Notes: generated from the letters alone by a model not told the origin. 64,000 bases of DNA from DASQMT01 sp963835735 (GCA_963835735.1 CAWIGP010000002.1:1116001-1180000), one strand, 5' to 3'. Shown: positions 1 to 10,608, counted from the first letter of the stretch. Program-made: numbers and translations.

Positions 1-517
1 GCAGCGCCGCTCGCAACACGATCTGGGAGTAGAGGGCCCGCTTGGACGCGCCGAAGGACTGGCCCATCTCGAGCAGCGACGGGTTGACGCGCTCGACGCC
101 GACCTGGGTGTCGAGCGCGATGACCCAGACCGAGAACAGGAACACGGTGACGATCATCGTTTCCAGCCCGAAGCCGAGCAGCGCCATCAGTGCGGGCACG
201 ATCGCGGTGAGCGGCGAGCTCTCGAAGATGTTGACCCACATCCCCATCAGCGACCCGACCGCGCGGCTCGCGCCCATCAGGATGCCGACGCCGATGCCGA
301 CGGTGAGCGACAGCGCCATCCCGATCAGGAACGCCTGCAGGGTGATCCACGCCGCCTCGGCGAACGTCTCCGACGAGACGACCTCGGGGAAGGCGGCGAG
401 CACCTCGGTGAACGGCGGGATCAGCGACACAAGCTCGAGCCGCCCGACGATCTCCCATATGACGAACCACACCAGCAGCGAGAACGCCATCGGGACTTTA
501 TGACCGCGCAGCTCCAT
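1..517 (-). CDS. ABC transporter permease, NitT/TauT (SsuC) type, partial
   Basis: Inner-membrane permease of a nitrate/sulfonate/taurine-class ABC importer; its 3' end lies off the left edge, so about 172 N-terminal residues are visible. The start is an ATG one base after the TGA of the upstream ATPase gene. The N terminus has a hydrophobic helix around the FSLLVWFVIWEIVG stretch, then the BPD-transporter core with helices rich in G/A/V and a typical EAA-loop approach (MGQSFGASKRALYSQIVLRAA). It is the second permease of the operon (the other is 1298-2122), so the transporter may use a heterodimeric channel. The substrate cannot be read from the sequence. Confidence 0.88.
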   Translation of the reverse strand, partial: MELRGHKVPMAFSLLVWFVIWEIVGRLELVSLIPPFTEVLAAFPEVVSSETFAEAAWITLQAFLIGMALSLTVGIGVGILMGASRAVGSLMGMWVNIFESSPLTAIVPALMALLGFGLETMIVTVFLFSVWVIALDTQVGVERVNPSLLEMGQSFGASKRALYSQIVLRAAL

Positions 518-518
518 G

Positions 519-1301
519 TCAGCGTTCCAGGTAGCCCTGCAGCTCGTGCCAGATCTGCTCGACCCAGTCCAGGTAGGCCTGGCTGCGCCGGATGGCGTCG
601 GAGCCGCCGCTGCGGTCGACGCCGGGGCGGACGACCTTCGACACGCGCGACGGGCCCCGAGTGAGGATCACGATCTGGTCGGAGACGTAGACGGCCTCCT
701 CGATCGAGTGGGTCACGAACAGCACGGTCTTGCGCTCGTCGCTGAGCAGCCGGAGCAGGTCGTCCTGGAACTGGCGGCGGATCTGCTCGTCGACCGACGC
801 GAACGGCTCGTCCATCAGCAGGATGTCGGCGTCCACTGCAAGCGCCCGGGCGAGGCCGACGCGCTGCCTCATCCCGCCGGAGAGCTGGTGGGGGTAGGCG
901 TCCTCGAAACCGGACAGCCCGACCTTCTCCACGTACGCGCGCGCGACGTCCTCGCGCTCCTTGCGCGACACCCCGCGCAGCTCCAGGCCGAACGCCGCGT
1001 TGCGCAGCACCGTCGCCCAGGGCATCAGGGCAAAGTCCTGGAACACGAACGCCCGGTCCGGCCCGGGCCCGCTGACGGGAGCGCCGTTGACCTCGACCTG
1101 CCCCGACGTGGCGCCGATGAGGCCCGCGATGATCTTGAGCGTCGTGGTCTTGCCGCACCCACTGGGCCCGATGATGCTCGTGAGCTCGCCCTTTGGGACG
1201 TCGAAGGAGACGCCGCCCAGGGCGCGGACGCCGCCGTCGAACTCCTTCGTGAGGTCGACGACGCGGACGGCGGTCTCGGACATGACGGCCACGTCGGTCA
1301 T
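519..1301 (-). CDS. ABC transporter ATP-binding protein, NitT/TauT (SsuB) type
   Basis: Cytoplasmic ATPase of 260 residues that powers the adjacent importer. It shows Walker A GPSGCGKTT at about residues 45-53 (Lys51), a Q-loop FVFQDFALMPW, the ABC signature LSGGMRQRVGLARAL, Walker B ILLMDEPFASVD and the switch His in VTHSIEEA. The ATG start at 1301 overlaps the TGA of the upstream permease (ATGA), and its own TGA is one base from the next permease start. This is classic translational coupling in a permease-ATPase-permease order. Family assignment is firm; aliphatic sulfonate, nitrate or a pyrimidine precursor are all possible substrates. Confidence 0.95.
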   Translation of the reverse strand: MTDVAVMSETAVRVVDLTKEFDGGVRALGGVSFDVPKGELTSIIGPSGCGKTTTLKIIAGLIGATSGQVEVNGAPVSGPGPDRAFVFQDFALMPWATVLRNAAFGLELRGVSRKEREDVARAYVEKVGLSGFEDAYPHQLSGGMRQRVGLARALAVDADILLMDEPFASVDEQIRRQFQDDLLRLLSDERKTVLFVTHSIEEAVYVSDQIVILTRGPSRVSKVVRPGVDRSGGSDAIRRSQAYLDWVEQIWHELQGYLER

Positions 1302-2122
1302 GCCGGCCTCAGCTCTGGACGGAACAGGCGCTTCTCCATGTGCTGGAGCAGCGACACGCTGACGCTCGCGACCAGGATGATCGACAGGATCGACGCGAAC
1401 ATCGCGGGATAGTCGGCGACCGAGCGGTAGTAGGTGATCAGGTCGCCGATGCCGGTCGGGGTGATGATCAGCTCGGCCAGGACGACGCCGGTGAAGCCCT
1501 GCGCGACGCCGAGCCGCAGACCGGCGAAGATCAGGCCGCTGCCCGCCGGGATGACAACCTTCCAGATCCGCTGCCAGCGGCTGGCCAGGAACGCGTTGCT
1601 CATCTCCACGAGCGACCGCGGGGTGTTCGCGATGCCGCGGTAGGAGTTGAGCACGATCACCGGCGCGGCGAGCAGCACCACCGCGAGCACCTTGGCGGTG
1701 AATCCGATCCCGTAGACGAAGGTGATCAGCGGGACGATCGCCGCCGAGGGCGAGGCCTGCAGGACGATGAACACGGGCAGCCCCAACCACTCGGCCCGGG
1801 GGGAGAGGCCCATGACGAGTCCGGCGAACACGCCGCCGACGGCGGTGAGCAGCACGCCGACGATGAGCGGCCCGGCCGTCTCGGCGTAGGCCGACGCGAA
1901 CGTGCCGTCGACCAGCAGCTCCGCGAACGCGGCGAGCGTCGCCGTGCACGTGGGGAAGGCCGGGTTCACCGAGACGGTGGCGGCCCACTCCCACAGTCCC
2001 AGCACGAACACGATCGACGCCGCGCGCAGCAGCCAGGGGTTGCTCGCCCCGGACGCGACGCGGCGCGCCACGACGCGGCCGGCCGCCGGGCGGCCGGCGC
2101 GGGTCTGGACCGACGCGGCCAC
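1298..2122 (-). CDS. ABC transporter permease, NitT/TauT (SsuC) type
   Basis: Permease of 274 residues with about six predicted helices (for example around FVLGLWEWAATVSV, IVGVLLTAVGGVFAGLVMG and AAPVIVLNSYRG) and a BPD-transporter C-terminal half. The EAA-like loop reads NAFLASRWQRIWKVVIPAG. A GTG start at 2122 is preferred: it sits one base after the TGA of the binding-protein gene, the same spacing used at the next junction of this operon. It pairs with the second permease at 1-517. The C terminus overlaps the ATPase start by four bases. Confidence 0.9.
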   Translation of the reverse strand: MAASVQTRAGRPAAGRVVARRVASGASNPWLLRAASIVFVLGLWEWAATVSVNPAFPTCTATLAAFAELLVDGTFASAYAETAGPLIVGVLLTAVGGVFAGLVMGLSPRAEWLGLPVFIVLQASPSAAIVPLITFVYGIGFTAKVLAVVLLAAPVIVLNSYRGIANTPRSLVEMSNAFLASRWQRIWKVVIPAGSGLIFAGLRLGVAQGFTGVVLAELIITPTGIGDLITYYRSVADYPAMFASILSIILVASVSVSLLQHMEKRLFRPELRPA

Positions 2123-2123
2123 G

Positions 2124-3135
2124 TCAGCTGCCCGATTCCTCGACCGCGGTCGAGCGCGGCCTCGGAGGGCGCGAGGTCCCAGAAGTCCTCGACCTGAAGG
2201 CTCGCCGGGTCGCCCTTGAGCTGCCCGGCCTCGTGGTAGAACTCGAAGTCCTCCTTGGCGGCCGCCTCGCCGCCGCAGTCCTCGGTGAACAGGCCCTCGG
2301 AGCCGGCCTGCTCGTAGTACGGCAGCAGCTCCTCTTCGAGCTCGGGCGGCAGGTCCTCGAGCAGCCCCAGGCGCTCCCGCTCGTCCAGGACGAACTGTGG
2401 GTCCTTCACCATCGAGCGCCAGACCGTGAGGATCTCCTCGAGCAGGACCTGGACGGACTCCTGGTTCTGCTCCATCCACTGGCTGTTGGCGAACAGCACC
2501 TCGTCGCTCGCGCCCGTCTCGGGCACCGGGAGCTCGGCGAACTTGTCCGGCTCCTCGCTCATGACGTAGTTCTTGTTCGGGATGTCGAGCATGGCGGCCT
2601 TGACGTTGCCGCGCAGCAACGCCGTCGCCCGCACCTCGGCGCCGGGCACGAAGCTGATCTTGCCGAACTCGATGCCTTCCTCCTGCTCGACGATGTGGGC
2701 GAGCGCCTCGGACGTCGAGCCGCGCGAGTGCACGGTGAACGTCTCGCCGTCGAGCGACTGCCAATCGGGGTGCGCGGCCTTGTCGACCACTGAGAAGAAG
2801 CGCAGGCGCTGCAGCTGGCAGAAGATCCGCAGCGGCGCGCCGGAGCCCTCGATCAATCCGTACGGCGCGCCGAGCCCGACGTCGGCCTGGCCGCCGACCA
2901 CTGCCTGGTTGGCGAGGTCCTCGTCGGCGAGCTCGATCAGCTCGACCTCGGTGCCGCGGGCGCGCACTCGCTCCAGCGCGATCATGAGCGCGAGCGTCTC
3001 GACCGACTCGATGTCGCCGAGAGCCACCCGGATCTTGCCGCCGCCTTCGGCCGCTGTCGAGGCGGCTTCGTCATCGTCGCCGCACGCCGCGAGCGCCAGC
3101 GCGAGCGCCGCAACCACTGCCCCCAACCGCTTCAT
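2124..3135 (-). CDS. ABC transporter substrate-binding lipoprotein, NitT/TauT type (one frameshift)
   Basis: First gene of the importer operon. It starts with a lipoprotein signal (MKRLGAVVAALALALAACG, lipobox Ala-Ala-Cys near residue 18) and an acidic linker, followed by a NMT1/SsuA-like fold (KIRVALGDIES..., VGGQADVGLGAPYG). About 336 residues. Near 2150-2165 one extra base pushes the frame into the permease gene. Removing it gives a natural end (STAVEESGS then TGA at 2126-2124), placed one base from the permease GTG. The shift is probably a sequencing error rather than a real lesion. The ligand is unknown. The 89-bp gap to the divergent GntR gene holds a strong palindrome. Confidence 0.85.
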
Positions 3136-3167
3136 GCCGCTCCCCCTCGGAGTTGCCTCTCAGTTCG

Positions 3168-3188
3168 CGAACATATCAGATATTCTCG
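3168..3188. promoter_or_regulatory. Palindromic operator candidate between the ABC operon and gntR
   Basis: A perfect 11-bp inverted repeat, ATATC-A-GATAT (3173-3183), is flanked by further matching arms CGA and TCG (3168-3170 and 3186-3188). It is an AT-rich island in a very GC-rich region and lies in the intergenic space between the divergent importer and GntR genes, where an autoregulatory operator is expected. That the GntR protein binds here is inference. Confidence 0.5.
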
Positions 3189-3224
3189 GGTACCCGTGAC
3201 AGCCCTCCGTGTATCCACAGGCGC

Positions 3225-3911
3225 ATGGCCGATCTGAAATCGCGGGCGATCTACCTCGCGCTTCGGGAGCGGATCCTGTCCAACGACATCGCGCCCGGCA
3301 CCCGCCTGGTGATGCGCGACGTCGCGAACCGCTACGAGGCCAGCGACATCCCCGTCCGCGAGGCGCTTCGCATGCTCGAGCGAGACGGTCTGGTCGAGAC
3401 CGCGCCCTACCGCGGGGCGCGGGTCACGACGCTCACGGCCAAGGAGGTCGAGGAGACCTACTTCATCCGCTCGCACCTTGAGAGCATCGCGACGGGCCTG
3501 GCCGCCGAACGCATCACCGACGCCGAGCTGGCGCAGCTCGACGGGCTGATGACGCAGATGAGAGCGGCCGTCGAGGCGGAGGACGGCCCGGCGTTCTCCG
3601 ACCTCAATCTCGAGTTCCACCGCACGATCGTGGCCAGCTGCGGCAACGACATGCTGCGCGAGCTGACGATGGACATCTGGCGGCGCCACTCCGGGTTCCA
3701 GCGGGTGTTCCGCATGGTCCCAGGGCGGATCGCCATGTCACAGGCCGAGCACGAGGGCATCATGGCCGCGCTCCGCGACCACGACGCGGAGCGCGCCTCG
3801 CGGCTCGCGCTGCTGCACAAGCGATCGGTTCGCGACAGCGTCAGCAGGCTCGTCGACCAGCTCGACGATGCCGGCCAGACCACCCGGCTCCGGGCGCCGG
3901 CGGCGCGCTGA
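3225..3911 (+). CDS. GntR family transcriptional regulator (FadR subfamily, FCD domain)
   Basis: 228 residues. An N-terminal winged helix (residues ~5-70, LRERILSNDIAPGTRLVMRDVANRYEASDIPVREALRMLE pattern) is followed by an all-helical FCD ligand-binding domain with the usual D/H metal- or acid-binding residues (DLNLEFHRTIVASCGN, SQAEHEGIMAALRDHD). The start at ATG 3225 gives the family-typical N terminus; upstream in-frame codons would add unrelated sequence. It is transcribed divergently from the ABC importer and so is the likely local repressor, sensing an organic acid or the transported compound. Confidence 0.93.
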   Translation: MADLKSRAIYLALRERILSNDIAPGTRLVMRDVANRYEASDIPVREALRMLERDGLVETAPYRGARVTTLTAKEVEETYFIRSHLESIATGLAAERITDAELAQLDGLMTQMRAAVEAEDGPAFSDLNLEFHRTIVASCGNDMLRELTMDIWRRHSGFQRVFRMVPGRIAMSQAEHEGIMAALRDHDAERASRLALLHKRSVRDSVSRLVDQLDDAGQTTRLRAPAAR

Positions 3912-3916
3912 CCTGG

Positions 3917-4366
3917 CTACCCGCCGGCCTCGTCGAAGGGTCGCTCGAACAGCGTCGAGAGCACTATCTGCGTCTGCGTGCGGGTGACGCCCTCGTGGGC
4001 GCGGATCCGCTCGAGCGCGTGCTCCAGGTGTGACGTGTCACGCGCGCGCACGTGGACCATCGCGCTCGCCTCGCCGGCGACCGTATAAGCCGCCTCGACC
4101 TCGGGGTGTTCCTCGAGCGCGCGCTTGACCTGCGCAGCCGCCATGCGGCCCTCGCAGAACAGCGCGACGAACGCCTGCGTCCCCCAGCCGAAGCGGCCGG
4201 CGTCGACGCGCGCCGTGTAGCCGCGCACCACGCCGTCGGCCTCCAGGCGGTCGACGCGACGCTTGATCGCCGGCGCGCTGAGCGACACGTGCGCGCCGAT
4301 GCTCTGGAACGAACGCCGCGCGTTCTGTCGCAGCAGCGCAACGATCTGCCGGTCGATGTCATCCAT
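3917..4366 (-). CDS. Lrp/AsnC family transcriptional regulator
   Basis: 149 residues: an N-terminal AsnC-type helix-turn-helix (MDDIDRQIVALLRQNARRSF...SAPAIKRRVDRLEADGVVRGYTARVD) and a C-terminal RAM (regulation of amino-acid metabolism) domain with the HPEVEAAYTVAGEASAMVHVRA pattern. ATG at 4366 matches the family N terminus. It converges on gntR (5-bp gap) and is divergent from the downstream dehydrogenase gene at 4440, separated by about 70 bp, which suggests it may control that gene. Confidence 0.92.
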   Translation of the reverse strand: MDDIDRQIVALLRQNARRSFQSIGAHVSLSAPAIKRRVDRLEADGVVRGYTARVDAGRFGWGTQAFVALFCEGRMAAAQVKRALEEHPEVEAAYTVAGEASAMVHVRARDTSHLEHALERIRAHEGVTRTQTQIVLSTLFERPFDEAGG

Positions 4367-4439
4367 GCGAGGCAAGGAAGCGTACCCGCGCAATGCATCG
4401 GCGCAGATTGAGACGCGCAAGGGCGCGATGATGCAACGA

Positions 4440-5427
4440 ATGACCAATTTCGTGTGGCACGACGGCGAGCGCGTGATCCGATTCGGGCGCGGGGTCGCCG
4501 ACGCAGGCAGTGGGCGCTCTGGGCGGGCCGGGCTACCTGCTGCTCACCACGCCGCGCGCCGCCGTGCGGCTGCCGCCGGTGGTCGACGCCGCGGCACGCG
4601 TGCACCACGTGCCGGGCGGTCTCGTGCCGGCGCTCGCCCGCGCGGCGCTCGACGACGCGGCCGGCGGCGACGGGCGCGTCGTCGCGCTCGGCGGCGGCCG
4701 TGTGATCGACGTGGCCAAGGCGGTGGCCTCGGCGAGCGGAGCGCGGGCGATGGCGATCCCGACGACGCTGTCCGGCGCCGAGATGACGCGCGGGCACCGG
4801 CACGCAGAGGGCGTCGACGAGGCGACGCCGCGCGTCCGCTGCGCGGTCGTCGTGTACGACCCGGCGCTCGCGGCGTCGCAGCCGCCGCGAGAGCTCGCGG
4901 CGAGCGCGCTCAACGCGCTGGGGCACGCGATCGAGGGACCGTGCACGATCGCCCGCAACCCGGTGGCCACGCTCGCGGCGCACGAAGCCGCGCGCCTGCT
5001 CGTCCGCGGGTTCGGCGGCGACGAGCCCGATCGCGACGAGCTCGCGCTCGGCGCGCTGCTCGCGGGCTACACGATCGACAGCACCGGCTTCGGTCTGCAC
5101 CACGTGCTTGCCCAGACGCTGGTCCGCCACGACGTCGCGAGCCATGGGGCGGCGAACGCGATCATGCTGCCGCACACGATCCCGGCGCTCGCGCAGCGCC
5201 GCCCGGACGAGCACGCGGCGCTCGCCGCTCTTCTCGGCGAGGAGCCGGCCGCCGCGGCGGCGCGGCTATGTGCGCTCAGCGGCGCGACGCGGCTGCGGGA
5301 GCTGGGCGCCGCGCGCGCGGACCTAGACGCGTGCGCGGACACGGCGTCGGCGCGCCGCGAGCTCGACAACACGCCGCCGCGTGCCGGGCGCGACGAGCTG
5401 CGCGCGCTCTACGAGGCCGCGTGGTAG
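4440..5427 (+). CDS. Maleylacetate reductase-like iron-containing alcohol dehydrogenase (one frameshift)
   Basis: About 328 residues. The N terminus (TNFVWHDGERVIRFGRGVAD) and the rest (ALGGPGYLLLTTPRAA...) are in different frames joined near 4500-4509, consistent with one inserted base. Family motifs follow: a nucleotide-binding LGGGRVIDVAKAVAS, AIPTTLSGAEMT, ALGHAIEG and LHHVLAQTL, and a typical ELRALYEAAW end. Maleylacetate reductases convert maleylacetate to 3-oxoadipate in chloro- and hydroxyquinol degradation. The usual GGGS is GGGR here. ATGs at 4428 and 4431 are alternative starts. The last 37 bp of coding sequence are repeated just after the stop. Confidence 0.75.
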
Positions 5428-5468
5428 CGGCGCCGGGCGCGACGAGCTGCGCGCGCTCTACGAGGCCG
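5383..5468. repeat. 37-bp direct repeat at the 3' end of the dehydrogenase gene
   Basis: Bases 5383-5419 (GCCGGGCGCGACGAGCTGCG onward) recur exactly at 5432-5468, an offset of 49 bp. The first copy encodes the C-terminal residues of the reductase; the second lies after its TAG and has no evident function. It looks like a recent local duplication or a slippage scar next to the inverted-repeat element that follows. Confidence 0.8.
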
Positions 5469-5506
5469 TTCGGTGGCGGCGCGACCATCGCCGCTGCGCA
5501 GGCGCT

Positions 5507-5706
5507 GGCGGACGGCGGGCATTGAGGGCGCGGGTTCGGCCGGTCCGCGGGACTCTGTTGCGTCTCGAGGTCGCTATGCGACTTCGAAACGCAACGGAGC
5601 CTCCGCGCCGGGACTCGGGGCGCTTTGACCACCACCACGGTGGTTAACGCGCCCCGCGTGGAGCGGCGGCAATCCGCGCCCCTCCTCAAAGCCGCCGTTC
5701 GCCGGC
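5507..5706. repeat. MITE/REP-like inverted-repeat element, copy A
   Basis: This fills much of the 463-bp gap between the dehydrogenase and the TldD-like gene. The left end (GACGGCGGGCATTGAGGGCG) and right end (CCTCAAAGCCGCCGTTCGCC) are imperfect inverted repeats of about 30 bp. The interior has a long hairpin at 5557-5595 with arms GTTGCGT/ACGCAAC around a core GTCGCTATGCGAC. The same ends and core occur in copy B at 42441-42643. A further end-like sequence (TCAATGCAGCCGTTCGCC, ~5826-5843) suggests a second, partial or nested copy up to about 5845. No protein-coding potential is seen. Confidence 0.65.
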
Positions 5707-5890
5707 GCCCAGATCACATCGCGCGCACCCGACGCGCAGCGCCCCAGCGCGAACACGTCTCCGCGGAAACGCCACGCGCACCGAAGCGCCCCGCGTCCCG
5801 ACGCGCCCGCCGACCTCGCTCTCCTTCAATGCAGCCGTTCGCCGAACCCGCCGAGCACGGTGGCGGCGACCCTCTACCCTCCCGCGCCTC

Positions 5891-7123
5891 ATGGCGCCCA
5901 CCAAGGACGACCTCTCTGCGCTCGCCCAGCAGGCCCTCGAGCCACTCGAGAGCGAGGGGCAGGCGACGGTGTGGTGGGAGCGGCGGCTCGCCGTCGGCGA
6001 GCACGGGATCTCGGACGTCGTACAGCAGACCGCCGAGCTCGTGGTGCTGCAGGACGGCCGCGTCGGCGCCGCGTCGACGACCGACCTCAGCGGCGCCGGG
6101 CTCGAGCGCGTCGCCGCCGCGGCCGCCGCGCACGCCGAGCTCGACCGCGAGCCGCTCGACGCCCGGCGACTGCCGGACCCCGCCGAGGGCGAGCCGCACG
6201 ACGGCTGGGACGACAGCGTGCTCGCGCTCGACCCCGTCGACCTTGCCGATGAGCTCGCCGGCGTCGCGGGCGACGGGCTCGCGATCGAGCTGCGGGCCGG
6301 CGCCGCGCGCGTCGCGATCGCGTCCACGAGAGGCGTGGCCGCGTTCGAGCAGCGGACGTTCGCGTCCGCCGAGGTTCACGCGCCCGGACGCCCGATCGCC
6401 GCCGCGATCGGCCTGGAGGGGCTCGACCTACCCGGGCTCGCGACATCCGCGCGCGAGGGCTTCCACGAGGGCGCGCCGCAGCCCGCCGAACCGGGCGAGG
6501 CGCCCGTCGTCCTCGGGCCGGTCGCCGTGGCCCAGGTGCTCGAGGTGCTCAAGCCGGAGCTCGCGGGCAGCGAGAGCCTCATCGCCGCCCGCCGCGGCAG
6601 CCGCATCGTGGCGCCGTGCGTGAACCTGTCCGACTCGCCGCGCTTCCCCGGCACTCTGCCGCGCAGTTACGACGCCGAGGGCGTTCCGCGCCGGCCGGTC
6701 CCGCTGATCCAGGACGGCGTCGCGCACCGCGCCGTCTCGGACACCGCGACCGGCGACTCGACCGGCCACGCCACGCGCCCGGGCCACGCCGAGCCATGGC
6801 CCGACCACCTGGTGCTCGTCGGGGGTGGCGCCGGCGACGTCGACGAGTTGGCGGAGCCGATCGCCCTCGGCCTGTTCATCCCTGCGTTCCTGCTCGTCGA
6901 CCACGGCTGGCTGCTCGACGGCGCGCGGTTGATCGAGCGCGGCGAGCCGACCTGGCCCGTGAACGGCGTCGCGGACATCGACCCGGTCGGCGTGTTCGCC
7001 GCCACCGAGGCGCTCGGCGCGCGGCAACGGCTCGTGCCGACCGACGACGACTCCGCGCTGACGATCGGCGCGACGCTCGCCCCGGCGCTCCGCGCGGGCG
7101 GCGGCGTGATGATCGTCGGTTAG
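5891..7123 (+). CDS. TldD/PmbA family metallopeptidase-like protein
   Basis: 410 residues. The layout matches PmbA/TldD proteins: an N-terminal half with ELVVLQDGRVGAASTTDLSG and a C-terminal domain with RFPGTLPRSYDAEGVPRRPVPLIQDGVAHRAV and a closing VFAATEAL...GATLAPALRAGGGVMIVG. In Enterobacteria the TldD-TldE pair degrades microcin precursors and labile CcdA. Here only one member is visible and the HExxxH zinc motif of TldD is not evident, so it resembles the PmbA/TldE partner more than the catalytic subunit. The stop adjoins the convergent secG stop. Confidence 0.7.
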   Translation: MAPTKDDLSALAQQALEPLESEGQATVWWERRLAVGEHGISDVVQQTAELVVLQDGRVGAASTTDLSGAGLERVAAAAAAHAELDREPLDARRLPDPAEGEPHDGWDDSVLALDPVDLADELAGVAGDGLAIELRAGAARVAIASTRGVAAFEQRTFASAEVHAPGRPIAAAIGLEGLDLPGLATSAREGFHEGAPQPAEPGEAPVVLGPVAVAQVLEVLKPELAGSESLIAARRGSRIVAPCVNLSDSPRFPGTLPRSYDAEGVPRRPVPLIQDGVAHRAVSDTATGDSTGHATRPGHAEPWPDHLVLVGGGAGDVDELAEPIALGLFIPAFLLVDHGWLLDGARLIERGEPTWPVNGVADIDPVGVFAATEALGARQRLVPTDDDSALTIGATLAPALRAGGGVMIVG

Positions 7124-7345
7124 CTAGATCTGCAGCAGCACGATCGTGTTCACGGCGAACAGGATCGCGAAGAAGATCGTCCAGCGGTCCAGGTTGCGCT
7201 CCATCAACGAGCCGCCGGTCGTGCCGCCCGCGACGCCGACGCCGAACGCGCCCGACATGCCCGCGTCCTTACCCGAGTGCAGCAGCACCAGGAAGATCAG
7301 GATCACGCAGATGAAGACCTGGGCGACGGAGAGGATCGTGTACAT
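7124..7345 (-). CDS. secG: Preprotein translocase subunit SecG
   Basis: 73 residues with two transmembrane helices (TILSVAQVFICVILIFLVLL and WTIFFAILFAVNTIVLLQI) separated by the glycine-rich HSGKDAGMSGAFG loop that typifies SecG. It is an accessory subunit of the SecYEG channel and aids SecA-driven export. In many actinobacteria secG follows tpiA; here tpiA is about 23 kb away. Its stop codon directly abuts that of the TldD-like gene on the other strand. Confidence 0.93.
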   Translation of the reverse strand: MYTILSVAQVFICVILIFLVLLHSGKDAGMSGAFGVGVAGGTTGGSLMERNLDRWTIFFAILFAVNTIVLLQI

Positions 7346-7360
7346 CGGCGGATCAGGGTA

Positions 7361-7626
7361 CTACGCGAGCTCGTCGAGCCGGTGGAGCAGCTCGACGGCC
7401 TCGCGCCGCAGCTGACGGTCGAGCGCGCGCCAGTCAGCCTCCGACAGCTTGCCCGTGCGGTAGTCGAGCTCGGCATCGCGGATCTCGGCGTACTTGGCGT
7501 CGCGCGCGGCCTCCAGGTCGGCGCGCTCGGCGCGGCCCGCCGCCTCGCGCTCGCCGCGGCGGCGCAGCGGCGCGCTGATCGCCAGCACGGCGACGCCGAC
7601 GAGGATCAGCACCAGCACGATCTCCA

Positions 7627-7627
<1 letters not shown>
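7361..7627 (-). CDS. CcmI-like small membrane protein of cytochrome c biogenesis
   Basis: 88 residues: one N-terminal helix (EIVLVLILVGVAVLAISAPL) then a charged coiled-coil-like segment (AARDAKYAEIRDAELDYRTG-KLSEADW...LRREAVELLHRLDEL). This resembles the N-terminal part of CcmI, which helps present apocytochrome c to CcmF. The tetratricopeptide C-terminal half of proteobacterial CcmI is missing. The GTG start at 7627 overlaps the last base of the ccmF stop, so the two are translationally coupled. The functional call rests on similarity of pattern and context. Confidence 0.6.
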
Positions 7628-9807
<2,180 letters not shown>

Positions 9808-9815
9808 GGGCTACC

Positions 9816-10217
9816 TCAGGTCTTGGGCTCGGCCGTGAACTTCGACGGGCACTTGGTCACGAGCGAGTCCGGCTGGCCCTCGAAGGCGGCGCCCTGCTTG
9901 CGCACGTCGATCACGATCTCGCGCCCCTCGCGGAACGGGTCGGGCACCTGGCCGACGTAGCGGACCGGGATGCTCGCCCCGCCGCCTTTCCGGTCCTCGA
10001 CGCGGAACGTGTGCACGGTGCCGCTGTGCTCCCAGCTGCCCTTCGCGACGCGCCCGGTGAGCTGATACGTCTTGCCCGGCTCGGCGCCGGCGAGCTGACT
10101 CGGCTGGCGCGCCTCGCTCGCCGCGGAGAAGCTCGTGTAGACGAGCGCGACCGCGAGCAGCAGCGCGCAGGAGAGCGCGACGACCAGCCGCGTCTTCCGC
10201 TTGCGGGAGGGATCCAT
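9816..10217 (-). CDS. ccmE: Cytochrome c maturation heme chaperone CcmE (Cys-type variant)
   Basis: 133 residues: one N-terminal anchor helix (LVVALSCALLLAVALVYTSF) and an OB-fold (TYQLTGRVAKGSWEHSG, VRYVGQVPDPFREGREIVIDV). The C-terminal heme-binding motif reads KCPSKF: a cysteine replaces the usual heme-linking histidine (HxxxY), as in known CxxxY-type CcmE proteins, and the tyrosine position is Phe here. ATG at 10217 gives the typical short cytoplasmic tail. It lies just upstream of ccmF and must act with it. Confidence 0.85.
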   Translation of the reverse strand: MDPSRKRKTRLVVALSCALLLAVALVYTSFSAASEARQPSQLAGAEPGKTYQLTGRVAKGSWEHSGTVHTFRVEDRKGGGASIPVRYVGQVPDPFREGREIVIDVRKQGAAFEGQPDSLVTKCPSKFTAEPKT

Positions 10218-10366
10218 CGCCCCCCAGTATTGCGCCTCGCCGAGCGCGACGGCGCAGCCGCGATCCGTCCGGTCCACATGGGAGTCTTAACATCAACTAA
10301 AGGAATTTGGTGCGAGTTCGGCGAAACCAATTGGCAAGGACAGGCGTTGTTCTCCATGGACGGCTC

Positions 10367-10588
10367 GTGCAACTGACCACCCACCTACCCAAGCGCCGCT
10401 CATCGCGGCCGGCCCGTCGCAAGGCCACCGTTCCGGTGAGCCGCGAGGCGGCCGAGACCCGCGACGCCCGCCGCGGCGGCGGCCCAGAGGACCGGGCGCT
10501 CTACTCCTGCATGTGCGGCTACGCCTTCAAGGCGACGGTCACGACCTCGGTCGACTGCCCGCACTGCGGCACCGAGCAGGCCTGGTAG
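10367..10588 (+). CDS. Small zinc-ribbon protein, unknown function
   Basis: About 73 residues from a GTG at 10367. The N-terminal half is basic (KRRSSRPARRKATVPVSR). The C-terminal half contains two CxxC-type pairs, CMCG and CPHCG, spaced like a zinc ribbon (YSCMCGYAFKATVTTSVDCPHCG). It sits between the divergent ccmE and the tRNA-Gly gene. It could bind nucleic acid, but nothing in the sequence shows this. The start is uncertain, and the reading frame stays open further upstream. Confidence 0.6.
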   Translation: MQLTTHLPKRRSSRPARRKATVPVSREAAETRDARRGGGPEDRALYSCMCGYAFKATVTTSVDCPHCGTEQAW

Positions 10589-10608
10589 CGCCGGCTCTCG
10601 GAAGAGAG

